A program made the position numbers and the translations under genes. Below, piece after piece: positions 9,701-16,741 of a stretch of 64,000 bases of DNA. Location: NCBI RefSeq assembly GCF_014699115.1, contig NZ_JACXAD010000014.1, forward strand, positions 1 through 64,000, given 5' to 3'. Source of the stretch: Hymenobacter montanus (GTDB lineage Bacteria > Bacteroidota > Bacteroidia > Cytophagales > Hymenobacteraceae). The notes under the pieces were generated by a model. It made no database searches. It saw only the letters and a program-made list of their open reading frames with translations, and had not been told where the DNA came from. The first letter of the stretch is position 1, and every line of letters starts with the position of its first letter.

Positions 9701-9855
9701 ATGGTGATTTCGGTGTTCGTAACGTCCGGGAAGGCTTCAATCGGGGTGTTGCGGTAGCTCACCACCCCCATCACCACCACGGTCAGGGTCATCAGAAAGA
9801 TAAACCCTCGGTTCTTTAAAGAAAAGGCAATAATTCCTTGGATGAACTTATTCAT
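6703..9855 (-). CDS. Heavy-metal efflux RND pump, CzcA-like (proximal copy)
   Basis: A 1050-residue RND inner-membrane pump, clearly paralogous to the gene downstream: the same MNK..I start, PIEAFPDVTNT, DFGIIIDGAVVMVEG, FSPLAWTLGFAL and TALMA(I/M)IGL blocks occur in the same order. I place the start at the ATG at 9855 (MNKFIQG). The frame remains open 21 codons upstream, but those residues are unlike any RND N-terminus. It follows the adaptor gene by 166 bases. With only one adaptor and one outer-membrane channel in the locus, the two pumps probably share partners or form a mixed trimer, which is an inference. Tandem duplication followed by divergence is the simplest origin. Confidence 0.9.
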   Translation of the reverse strand: MNKFIQGIIAFSLKNRGFIFLMTLTVVVMGVVSYRNTPIEAFPDVTNTEITIITQWPGRSAEEMEKFVTVPIEIALNPVQKKASVRSTTLFGLSVVKVIFDDGVDDAFARPQVNNLLREVDLPDNITPDVQPPYGPTGEIYRYTLESNDKSVRELKTLQDWVVERQLKAVPGVADVNSFGGEVKAYEISVDPDKLQTFGLTPLDLYNAIQRSNVNVGGDVINQAQQNYVVRGIGLLNNISDITNTVIKNVNGAPILVRDVAQVTESALPRLGQVGRGYQDDKLEGIVVMRKGENPSEVISRLHAKVEELNTKILPPGVKLKTFYDRQQLIDFSTETVIHNLIEGIVLVTLIVFLFMADWRTTLIVSIIIPLALLFAFICLRLKGMSANLLSMGAIDFGIIIDGAVVMVEGLFVALDHRAHKVGMERFNKLSKLGLIKKSGREMGKAIFFAKAIIITALLPIFAFEKVEGKVFSPLAWTLGFALLGALVFTLTLVPVLVSLLLKKDVREKENFFVRGVNRGAQRLFAFTYARKTVSLLLAFAATALGLFAFSLLGSEFLPELNEGSIYVRAQLPLSISLESSNMLSNQMRRVFLSFDEVSDVVSQTGRPNDGTDPTGFYNNEFLVQIKHTEEVQKKMKSKAYREELIARMKAKLDRFTGVDFNFSQPITDNVEEAASGVKGSIAVKIYGTDLRTLEQKAREVYAVLKHVRGIDDLGVLRNIGQPELHVELDERRMASYGVNKADANAVLEMAVGGKQATQLYEGERKFPIRVRYEAQFRQTPAQISALRVPTQNGKTIPLTEIANIGTVMGPSLIYRDDNRRFAAVKFSIRGRDMGSTIAEAQDKVNRQVQLPKGYEQRWTGDFENQRRAQQRLTQVVPVSLALIFFILFILFANLKDAGLVLLNVPFAIIGGITALLLTHTNFSISAGIGFIALFGICIQNGVILISVFKQNLVKKMLLDQAINQGVISRVRPVVMTALMAIIGLLPAALSTGIGSETSKPLAIVVIGGLITGTVLTLFIFPLVFERFYRSEHTKYVPLPQAVDAPKQVA

Positions 9856-10021
9856 TTTGGATGAGCGGTTAGCTGATGGCGGCTCGTGGTTAGCATTTTT
9901 GCGGCCCAGGCCGCCCATTAGGCTAAGAAATTAGCCGTGCTCTATATTTCAGAAAATCAATAAGTAGCATAATGTCAATCAGCCGATGGCTAGCTGCCAT
10001 CGACGAAGCGCGAACTCCAGG

Positions 10022-11101
10022 TCAGTCGTTGAGCTCGTCGTACACCAGCAGCTGGTTTTTGGCAATCACCACTTCGCCCGGCTGCAGGCCGGCCGTTACG
10101 TAGCTGTAGTCGCCCACCGTTTTGCTGATGACCACGGGGCGGGTCTCCACGTGGGTGCGGTCTTTGTACACCATCACGAAGTGGCGGTCTTTGTCGAACA
10201 CCACGGCTTTGGCCGGCACGGCCACGGCTTTGGTGCCTTCGGTGTTTTCCAGGCGCACCTGGGCGTACATGGCGGGCTTGAGCAGGTAGCCGGGGTTGGG
10301 CAGGCGCACCCGCACCTTCATCACCTTGCTCTCGGGATCGAGCACGTTGAAGACCTTGTCAATCTTGCCGCGGAAGTGCCGGTCGGGGTAGGCCAGGGTG
10401 GTGACGTCGGCGGCGTAGCCCACCTTCACCTTCGCGATGTCCGATTCGAACACGTTGGCCATCACCCACACCTGGTCGAGGTTGGCGATGGTGAAAAAGT
10501 GGTCCACGTTCGAGTCGTTGTACTGCATGGCCTCGGTCACGTTCTTCTCCGTGATGAAGCCCGAAATCGGGGCCTTGATGGTGTAGCGCCCGTCCGGCGT
10601 CACGTGGTAGATGCTGAGCTGCTTGCGGGTTTTGTTGGCGTTGTTGGCGGCGCGGCGGGCTTCCTCGCGGGCCAGCACCACGTCGCGCTCCGAGGCCAGG
10701 CCGTCGGCAAACTGGTCCTCGGCCACGGCCAGGTTTTTCCTGGCAATGGCCAGGTCGGTGCTGGCCGAGCTGCTTTGGTTCTGCACGTCGGCAATCTCGC
10801 CGCTACGCACCACGGCCAGCACCTGATCCTTGGTCACGTGGTCGCCGAGCTCCACTTTCAGGTCCTCGACGATGCCGCCCACCAGCGGGAAGACTTTAGC
10901 GGTTTGGTCCTCGTTGCTGATAATCTGGCCCGAGAAGGTCAGCTCGCTCTGCACGGGTCGCAGGCGGACGGTGTCCAGCTCTACTTGCTTCAGCATGGTG
11001 TCCGACAGCCGGAAGCCTTCCTTCTTTTCTTCTTTGACTTCGGGTTTCGAGCAGCTGGCCAGGGCCAGGGCGGCCAGCAGGCCCAGGGGAATGCGGTTCA
11101 T
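10022..11101 (-). CDS. RND periplasmic adaptor lipoprotein, CzcB-like
   Basis: A 359-residue membrane fusion protein linking the inner-membrane pump to the outer-membrane channel. The signal peptide ends in a lipobox LASC, with the lipidated cysteine at residue 17, followed by a charged EVKEEKKE linker. A first half-lipoyl segment (AKVFPLVGGIVEDLKVELGDHV), a coiled-coil region (about residues 105-160), the second half-lipoyl (YTIKAPISGFITEKNV) and a beta-barrel follow in normal order. There is no N-terminal metal-binding extension. It lies between the TolC-like gene and the pumps on the minus strand. The family assignment is secure; metal specificity is not. Confidence 0.92.
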   Translation of the reverse strand: MNRIPLGLLAALALASCSKPEVKEEKKEGFRLSDTMLKQVELDTVRLRPVQSELTFSGQIISNEDQTAKVFPLVGGIVEDLKVELGDHVTKDQVLAVVRSGEIADVQNQSSSASTDLAIARKNLAVAEDQFADGLASERDVVLAREEARRAANNANKTRKQLSIYHVTPDGRYTIKAPISGFITEKNVTEAMQYNDSNVDHFFTIANLDQVWVMANVFESDIAKVKVGYAADVTTLAYPDRHFRGKIDKVFNVLDPESKVMKVRVRLPNPGYLLKPAMYAQVRLENTEGTKAVAVPAKAVVFDKDRHFVMVYKDRTHVETRPVVISKTVGDYSYVTAGLQPGEVVIAKNQLLVYDELND

Positions 11102-11222
11102 GTTCTTTGGTTGATAATAGCGATGGGCTGGGGCTTTTTACTGACGGATTTCTGGTATTACCTCACCTCCGAAGCACGGGTGGTGAGCTAACGGCAAGGG
11201 CTAGCTCGGCACTCAACAACGC

Positions 11223-12512
11223 TTAGTCGGCCCGGAAAATGGGCTTACCCACGGCGTAGTTCAACTGCTCGAAAGCGCGCACGCGGTTGGCCCGCAGCGT
11301 ATTGAGCTGCACCAGGTTGTTTTTGAACGACTCGAAGTAGTCGAGGTACTCCACCAGCGTAATCAGGCGTTTGGCGTAGCTCTGTTCGATGCCGGCCATG
11401 AGTCGGGTAAAAGGCGTCGTGTCGCGGTTGGTGGCCTGGAAGAGCTCGTCGCTGCGGGCGGCCAGCTGGTAGGCCTGGTGCACCTCGCTCTGCACGACGA
11501 GCTGCTGCTGCTCAACCAGCAGCTGGCTGCCGGCCACCTGCGCCTTGGCCGCCTGGATGTTGCCCTGGTTGCGGTTGAACAGCGGCACGGCCATCCCGAC
11601 GGAGAGGGCGTGGTAGTTGTTGATGTAGGAGCCGGCCTTGTCGTACGTGTAGCCCAGGGTCAGGTCCGGTACGGCCAGCTTCTGCTGCAGGCGCAGGTTC
11701 AGGTTTTGCTGCTCAAGGGTGGCGCGGCGGGCGTTCAGGTCGGTGCGCCGCACCTGAGCCGTGTCGATCAGCTGCTGCTCCGCATAGCCGTTCAGGCTCA
11801 GGGCCCGGGTGCGGTTGAAGTCGACCACGGGCACGTATTGCACGCCCGAGTTGTCGCGCAGCAGCACGTGCAGGTCGGCTTGCTCGGCCGCCACGTCGGC
11901 CAGAATGGTTTGCCGCTCACTTTCCAGTGTAAAGAGAAAGGCCCGCAGGCGGATAACTTCCTTCAGGGCGATGTTGCCTTTGTCGAACTGCGACTGGTAG
12001 AGGCCCACGGTGCGGGTCAGGGACGCGATTTCGGTGGCGTACACCTTCAGGGTTTGCTGTTTGTAGAACAGGTCGTAGTAGGAAGTGCGCAGTTGGTAGC
12101 GCAGCGTGCGCAGCAGGTCCTGCAGGTTGTACTGCTCCACCACGGCGCCTTGCTGGGCCACGCGCCCGGCCGCCCGGCGCCGGCCGGCAATGGAGAACAG
12201 CTGCTGCACGGTCACGATGGCCTCGTTGCCGACCGTACCTTCGGGCACTACCGGGCGCGAAATCCGGCGGTTGAGCACGTCCTGCTCCACGTATATCGTG
12301 GGGTTGTCCAGCAGGCGAGCCTGGATGGCCTGGGCCTGCGCCACCGACACGTTGTATTGCTGGGCCAGTACGGCCAGGTTATTCCGGAAAAAACGCTGCT
12401 CGGCGTCGGGCAGCGTCAGGCGGATAGTGTCGGTCGGAGCGAGGACCCGCGCCAAGCCAGCACTATTGATATTGAGTATCAGTAAAAAAGCAAGCCAAAG
12501 AATCCGTCTCAT
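11223..12512 (-). CDS. TolC-family outer-membrane channel, CzcC-like
   Basis: A 429-residue outer-membrane efflux protein with an N-terminal signal peptide (MRRILWLAFLLILNINSAGLA). Two long helical repeats typical of TolC proteins include the QAIQARLLDNPTIYVEQDV start and the SVGMAVPLFNRNQGNIQAAKAQV turn, and it ends at FEQLNYAVGKPIF. The ATG at 12512 is preferred to an in-frame TTG two codons earlier. It is the first structural gene after the sensor kinase and is followed by the adaptor after 121 bases. It provides the outer-membrane exit for both pumps. Confidence 0.92.
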   Translation of the reverse strand: MRRILWLAFLLILNINSAGLARVLAPTDTIRLTLPDAEQRFFRNNLAVLAQQYNVSVAQAQAIQARLLDNPTIYVEQDVLNRRISRPVVPEGTVGNEAIVTVQQLFSIAGRRRAAGRVAQQGAVVEQYNLQDLLRTLRYQLRTSYYDLFYKQQTLKVYATEIASLTRTVGLYQSQFDKGNIALKEVIRLRAFLFTLESERQTILADVAAEQADLHVLLRDNSGVQYVPVVDFNRTRALSLNGYAEQQLIDTAQVRRTDLNARRATLEQQNLNLRLQQKLAVPDLTLGYTYDKAGSYINNYHALSVGMAVPLFNRNQGNIQAAKAQVAGSQLLVEQQQLVVQSEVHQAYQLAARSDELFQATNRDTTPFTRLMAGIEQSYAKRLITLVEYLDYFESFKNNLVQLNTLRANRVRAFEQLNYAVGKPIFRAD

Positions 12513-12624
12513 GTGCAAGTAGTAGCGTAACTGAGCGCAAGACTACCGGCCCCGGATTAGAATAGCATTAGAAACGCGTTAGAAGGGGATTAGAATGCCG
12601 TTAATGCTTACGAAATAACCTTTA

Positions 12625-13992
12625 TTATGCGGTGGGCAACACCACGACGGCTTCGGTGCCGTGGCCCAGGCGCGAGGTCAGGTGCAGCTGGCCGCCGTGC
12701 TGCTCAATAATTTTGCGGGCCAGGGGCAGCCCCACGCCGTGGCCGGCCACGTCCCGGGCGTTGGCTGCCCGGTAGAACGGCTGGAATACGCGGGTTAGCT
12801 CTTCTTCCGCGATGCCCACGCCCTGGTCGCGGATGGATACCCGGACCTGCCCGGGCTCGTAGGCCAGGCTCACGGCTACGGGGTGCGGGGCCGAATACTT
12901 CAGGGCGTTTTCGAGCAGGTTACCCAGGGCCCGGCCCAGCAGCGCCCGGTTGCCGCTCAGCTCCAGCTGCTCCGGCTCGTGGGGCAGCTGGCCGGTGCGC
13001 AGCATCAGTCGGGCGCGCAATTCCGGGGGCACGGCCGCGCAGGCTTCGCTCAGCAGCTCGTCTACCCGCAGGCCTTCCTCCTGCTCGGGCAGGCGTACTT
13101 CGGCCTGGGCCAGCTCCAGCAAATGAGTAATGAGGGCCTTAAATTGGGTGAGGTCGGCGAGCAGCTCGCGGAAAGCGGCCCGGTAGGCGGCCGGCTCCCG
13201 GTCGCGGGCCAGGGCCAGCTGCACCTCCCCAATGCAGGCCGCCAGCGGGGTGCGTAGCTCGTGCGAGGCGTTGCTCACGAAGGCCCGCTGCGCGGCGAAG
13301 CTGCCTTCCAGGCGGTCGAGCAGGCGGTTGAAGGTGCCGGCCAGCCGGGCGATTTCGTCCCGCTGGCTGCCCGACACGCCGGTATTCACCCGGCGGTGGA
13401 GCTCGTAGGCACTAATGCGCTCCATCTCGTCGTTGAGGGCCGCGATGGGGGCCAGGGCTCGCCCCGCGAACAGGCGGCCCACCCCGTAAATCACCAGCAG
13501 GCTCGCCACGAACACCCCCGTCAGAATGGTGGCCAGGTACTGCATGCGGGCCCGGCCGTACACATTTTCGGCCCCAGCCACTACTACGTATGAGCCCTGG
13601 TTGTCATGGTGCAGAACGCCCACGGCCTGGCGCGAGCCGTCCTCAAAATATACTTCCTCGCCCAGCACGATGCGGGCCAGCACTTGGGGCGGCACCTCCA
13701 GCCGCAAGTCCTCGCGCAGGAAGCGCGGCTTCCCCTTGGCGTCGTAAATCTGGATGATTTCCCCGGTTAGGGTACGCTGGTACCGCTCTTGAAACTCGCG
13801 GAAGGTGTCGTCATGCAGCTCGTCCTTTTCCAGAAAAATAAACGCCGCTACTTCGGCCCGGTCGCGTAGCCGGTCGCGGAATTCGCGCTGCCCGTAATCG
13901 TATTGCAGCGCGAAGGCGGTGGTGAGCACGGCCAGCAGAATGATGGCCACCATGGCCACGAAAAGCCAGGTCAGGCGGTTACGAATGGTCAT
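12625..13992 (-). CDS. Two-component sensor histidine kinase, CusS-like
   Basis: A 455-residue membrane sensor kinase. Transmembrane helix 1 (LTWLFVAMVAIILLAVLTTAF) is followed by a periplasmic sensor region of about 130 residues, a second helix (YLATILTGVFVASLLVIYGV) and a HAMP segment. The H-box is SNASHELRTPLA with the phosphorylated histidine, and the ATPase boxes are NLLENALKYS, DQGVGI and GHGVGLPLARKI. It is encoded just downstream of its response regulator and directly before the efflux genes. That is the usual arrangement for metal-responsive CusRS or CzcRS systems, so periplasmic metal sensing is likely but the ligand is unknown. Confidence 0.92.
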   Translation of the reverse strand: MTIRNRLTWLFVAMVAIILLAVLTTAFALQYDYGQREFRDRLRDRAEVAAFIFLEKDELHDDTFREFQERYQRTLTGEIIQIYDAKGKPRFLREDLRLEVPPQVLARIVLGEEVYFEDGSRQAVGVLHHDNQGSYVVVAGAENVYGRARMQYLATILTGVFVASLLVIYGVGRLFAGRALAPIAALNDEMERISAYELHRRVNTGVSGSQRDEIARLAGTFNRLLDRLEGSFAAQRAFVSNASHELRTPLAACIGEVQLALARDREPAAYRAAFRELLADLTQFKALITHLLELAQAEVRLPEQEEGLRVDELLSEACAAVPPELRARLMLRTGQLPHEPEQLELSGNRALLGRALGNLLENALKYSAPHPVAVSLAYEPGQVRVSIRDQGVGIAEEELTRVFQPFYRAANARDVAGHGVGLPLARKIIEQHGGQLHLTSRLGHGTEAVVVLPTA

Positions 13993-14060
13993 GGGTGGTG
14001 CAGTAGGGCGACGAGGAATTCAAGGTTTAAGGTGGTCTGACTGGCATGAGGCGGGCCAGA

Positions 14061-14123
14061 GGAATTAAAAATGAAGAATTAAAAAATTGACCAGCCGATT
14101 TTTAATTCTTCATTTTTAATTCC
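14061..14123. repeat. AT-rich palindromic intergenic repeat, copy 2
   Basis: A near-perfect palindrome with 26-base arms (left starts GGAATTAAAAATGAAGAATT; right 14098-14123) around a spacer containing ACCAGCCG. It lies between the response regulator and the sensor kinase of the same operon. If it folds in RNA it would form a long A-U stem that could attenuate or stabilise the transcript. It is related to copies at 2436 and 19380. Confidence 0.78.
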
Positions 14124-14217
14124 TAAATGGCCTGTATCAGCCCGTCTTGCTGCGGCTCCGCGGCCGCCAGATGAGCAGGACTGCCTTTTTTCTATATCAG
14201 TACTTGTGACCGGCTGC

Positions 14218-14892
14218 TTATTCCTCGCGCAGCACGTAGCCCGCGCCCACCACCGTATGAATGAGCTTGGTAGGAAAGCCGTGGTCAATTTTTTTGCGCA
14301 GGTAGTTCACGTACACGTCGATAACGTTGGAGCCCGCATCGAAGGCCTCTTCCCAGGCCCGCTCGGCAATTTCGCTGCGGGTGAGTACCCGGCCGGGGTG
14401 GCGGAGCAGCATTTCCAGCAGGGCAAACTCGCGGGTAGTCAGGCGGATGGGCTGGCCCGCCCGGGTCACGCCGCGCGTTTCCACGTCCAGGGTCAGGTCG
14501 GCAAACGTCAGGCGGGTGCCTTTGGCTTGCGGGCTGCCGCGCCGGGTCAGGGCGCGCACCCGTGCCACCAGCTCGGCAAAGTCGAAGGGCTTGACCAGGT
14601 AATCGTCGGCGCCGCCCCCAAAGCCCAGCAGCTTGTCGGTGGTGGTACCCAGGGCGGTAAGCAGCAGCACGGGCACCTGCGTATCCTGAGCCCGGATGGC
14701 CGCCAGTACTTCCAGCCCGCTGCGGTAGGGCAGAATCACATCCAGAATAATCAGGTCGTAGGCCTCGGAAAGGGCCAGCTGCTGTCCGTAGCGGCCGTCG
14801 TAGGCCACGGTCACGGTCATCTGCTCTTCTTCCAGACCCCGGCGGATGAGGGCCGAGAGCCGGGGGTCGTCTTCCACCACCAGGATGTTCAT
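14218..14892 (-). CDS. OmpR-family response regulator, CusR-like
   Basis: A 224-residue response regulator. The receiver domain starts NILVVEDDPRLSALIRRGLEEE and carries the phospho-accepting aspartate in LIILDVILP, the LLLTALG threonine region and the KPFDFAELVARV lysine. The C-terminal winged helix (RLTTREFALLEMLLRHPGRVLTRSEIAE... VIDVYVNYLRKKID) is of OmpR/PhoB type. I prefer the ATG at 14892 to an in-frame GTG two codons upstream. It heads the metal-efflux locus and pairs with the kinase at 12625-13992. Its targets are probably the efflux genes downstream. Confidence 0.93.
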   Translation of the reverse strand: MNILVVEDDPRLSALIRRGLEEEQMTVTVAYDGRYGQQLALSEAYDLIILDVILPYRSGLEVLAAIRAQDTQVPVLLLTALGTTTDKLLGFGGGADDYLVKPFDFAELVARVRALTRRGSPQAKGTRLTFADLTLDVETRGVTRAGQPIRLTTREFALLEMLLRHPGRVLTRSEIAERAWEEAFDAGSNVIDVYVNYLRKKIDHGFPTKLIHTVVGAGYVLREE

Positions 14893-14975
14893 GGGCACGA
14901 GAGAAAGGCGGAGCAGGCGTACCTTCTCCGGGTTGAGAAATTTAAGGGCGGCCCATTAGCGGCCGGTCTCCGTCG

Positions 14976-16244
14976 CTAATGGGCCGGGGTACTATCCGGC
15001 TCGGCCGTACCCAAGCCCAGCTTTCGCACCAGCGGCCCAATGCTGAGGCCCTGCACGATGATGCTAAAAATAACGACGACATAGGTAATGCCCACCAGCA
15101 AATCGCGGGGCATAGCATCCGGGAGCGACAGGGCCAGGGCAACGGAAATGCCGCCCCGCAGCCCGCCCCAGGTGAGTACGCGCAGGGTTTGCCGGTCGAA
15201 GGGATAGTAGCGCCGCAGTAGCACCAGGGGCAGCCCCACCGAGGCCCAGCGGGCCACCAGCACCACCCCGATGGCTACGCCGCCCACCAGCAGGGTAGTC
15301 CGGTTGATGTCGAGCACGAGCATTTCCAACCCGATGAGCACGAACAGCACCGCGTTCAGGATTTCGTCGAGGATCTCCCAAAACTTGTCCAGGTACTCCC
15401 GTGTCAGGTCCGACATGCCCAACTGCCGGCCTTTGTCGCCCACGATCAGGCCGGCCACTACCATCGCCAGCGGGCCCGAGGTATGCAGGGCGGTGGCCAG
15501 GGCCGTGCCGCCCATCACCAAAGCCAGGGTTATCATGACCTCAACCTTATAGTTATCAATGCTGCGCAGTGCCCAAAAGGTGACGTAGCCGAGCCCCGCA
15601 CCCAGCCCGATGCCGCCCACCGCTTCCCGCAGAAATAGCGCCCCAATGACGGTGGGGGTAGCGTGTCGGGCCCCAAACTGGGCAATCTGGAACAAGCTCA
15701 CGAACACCACTACCGCAATGCCGTCGTTGAAGAGCGACTCGCCCACGATGCGGATTTCGAGGCGTTTGTCAATGCGGGCCTCCTTCAGAATGCCCAACAC
15801 CGCGATGGGGTCGGTGGGGGAGATGAGGGCGCCAAACAGCAGGCAGTAGATAAAATCGATAGGCAGCCCGAACAGCGGCAGCAGGTAGTAAAAGGCCGTG
15901 CCCACCAGGGCCGTGGAAAGTAGCGTGCCGGTCGTGGCCAGGGCCCCAACCGCTACCCCTTCTCTGCCGAGGGCGCGCACGTCGACGTGCAGCGAGCCGG
16001 CAAACAGCAGAAAGCTCAGCATCACCTGCATCAGCACGGCGTGAAAGTTGATGCCGCGCACCAGGCTGCTGGCGGTCATCACCCCCTGCACGCCCAACTT
16101 GCCTAGTCCAATGGCCAGCAGCGACGAAATCAGGGCCAATACCATCAGCCCAATGGTGCCCGGCAGCTTTAGGTAGCGGTGATTGAAGTAGCCGAATAGG
16201 GCCGCAATCACCACAAGCAGGGCGAAAGTGTTGTATAATTCCAT
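14976..16244 (-). CDS. Na+/H+ (cation:proton) antiporter, CPA1 type
   Basis: A 422-residue inner-membrane protein with about 12 hydrophobic segments. Characteristic CPA1 pieces are present: FGALISPTDPIAVLGIL, VGESLFNDGIAVVVF (the conserved ND pair) and the WGGLRGGISVALALSLP motif near the C-terminus. It exchanges sodium or potassium for protons in pH and salt homeostasis. It ends without the long cytosolic tail of eukaryotic or large bacterial members. It sits 84 bases upstream of the metal-regulator gene on the same strand and could share read-through, but appears independent. Confidence 0.93.
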   Translation of the reverse strand: MELYNTFALLVVIAALFGYFNHRYLKLPGTIGLMVLALISSLLAIGLGKLGVQGVMTASSLVRGINFHAVLMQVMLSFLLFAGSLHVDVRALGREGVAVGALATTGTLLSTALVGTAFYYLLPLFGLPIDFIYCLLFGALISPTDPIAVLGILKEARIDKRLEIRIVGESLFNDGIAVVVFVSLFQIAQFGARHATPTVIGALFLREAVGGIGLGAGLGYVTFWALRSIDNYKVEVMITLALVMGGTALATALHTSGPLAMVVAGLIVGDKGRQLGMSDLTREYLDKFWEILDEILNAVLFVLIGLEMLVLDINRTTLLVGGVAIGVVLVARWASVGLPLVLLRRYYPFDRQTLRVLTWGGLRGGISVALALSLPDAMPRDLLVGITYVVVIFSIIVQGLSIGPLVRKLGLGTAEPDSTPAH

Positions 16245-16741
16245 CGGTAAGCGGCAGGCGAATAGTACGCAAAGGACGCTACTACGCCGGAATCTACTGG
16301 CTGCAGCAGTTGCTGGTTACTACGTTAAACGGGCGCGCCGGCAGTTGCCGCAAAAACTCCGGGATGGCCTGAGTAGCGGTAAATGGCAGCCCACCGCCCC
16401 GAGGTGGTGGTTAGCTAAACCAGAGAATCAAGGTATAATCGTTGACAATCAAGGCTACGGCGATGTCAGACCGGCGGAGTGTGTGCGAGATATTGCTAGA
16501 AAGGAAAAGATTGCGGACATAGAAGCGGCAGCCAAGTATAGAACGTTCGCCGAAGGAGTTGAACACGCAGTAATCAAAACGGCAGACGTAGAAGGATTAT
16601 GGTGTCAGGTGGGAGCAAAGGCATCGAACTACCCCGTGATACCAGGGGGCGAAGCCCGGGCGGTACTTCCAGCCTTGGTAGAGAGCCCCGCCGGGCAGCC
16701 CCGAGTCGCCGGGGGGCCCAGCTTGCGGATACGGGGCCAAC
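16245..16741. other. Intergenic region, no gene supported
   Basis: About 500 bases between two minus-strand genes. A plus-strand frame is open across it (16228-16941) but overlaps both neighbours, changes composition along its length and matches nothing, so I treat it as chance. A short direct repeat, AATCAAGG (about 25 bases apart near 16430-16460), is the only local pattern seen. The antiporter promoter should lie in the first 100 bases. Confidence 0.45.
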
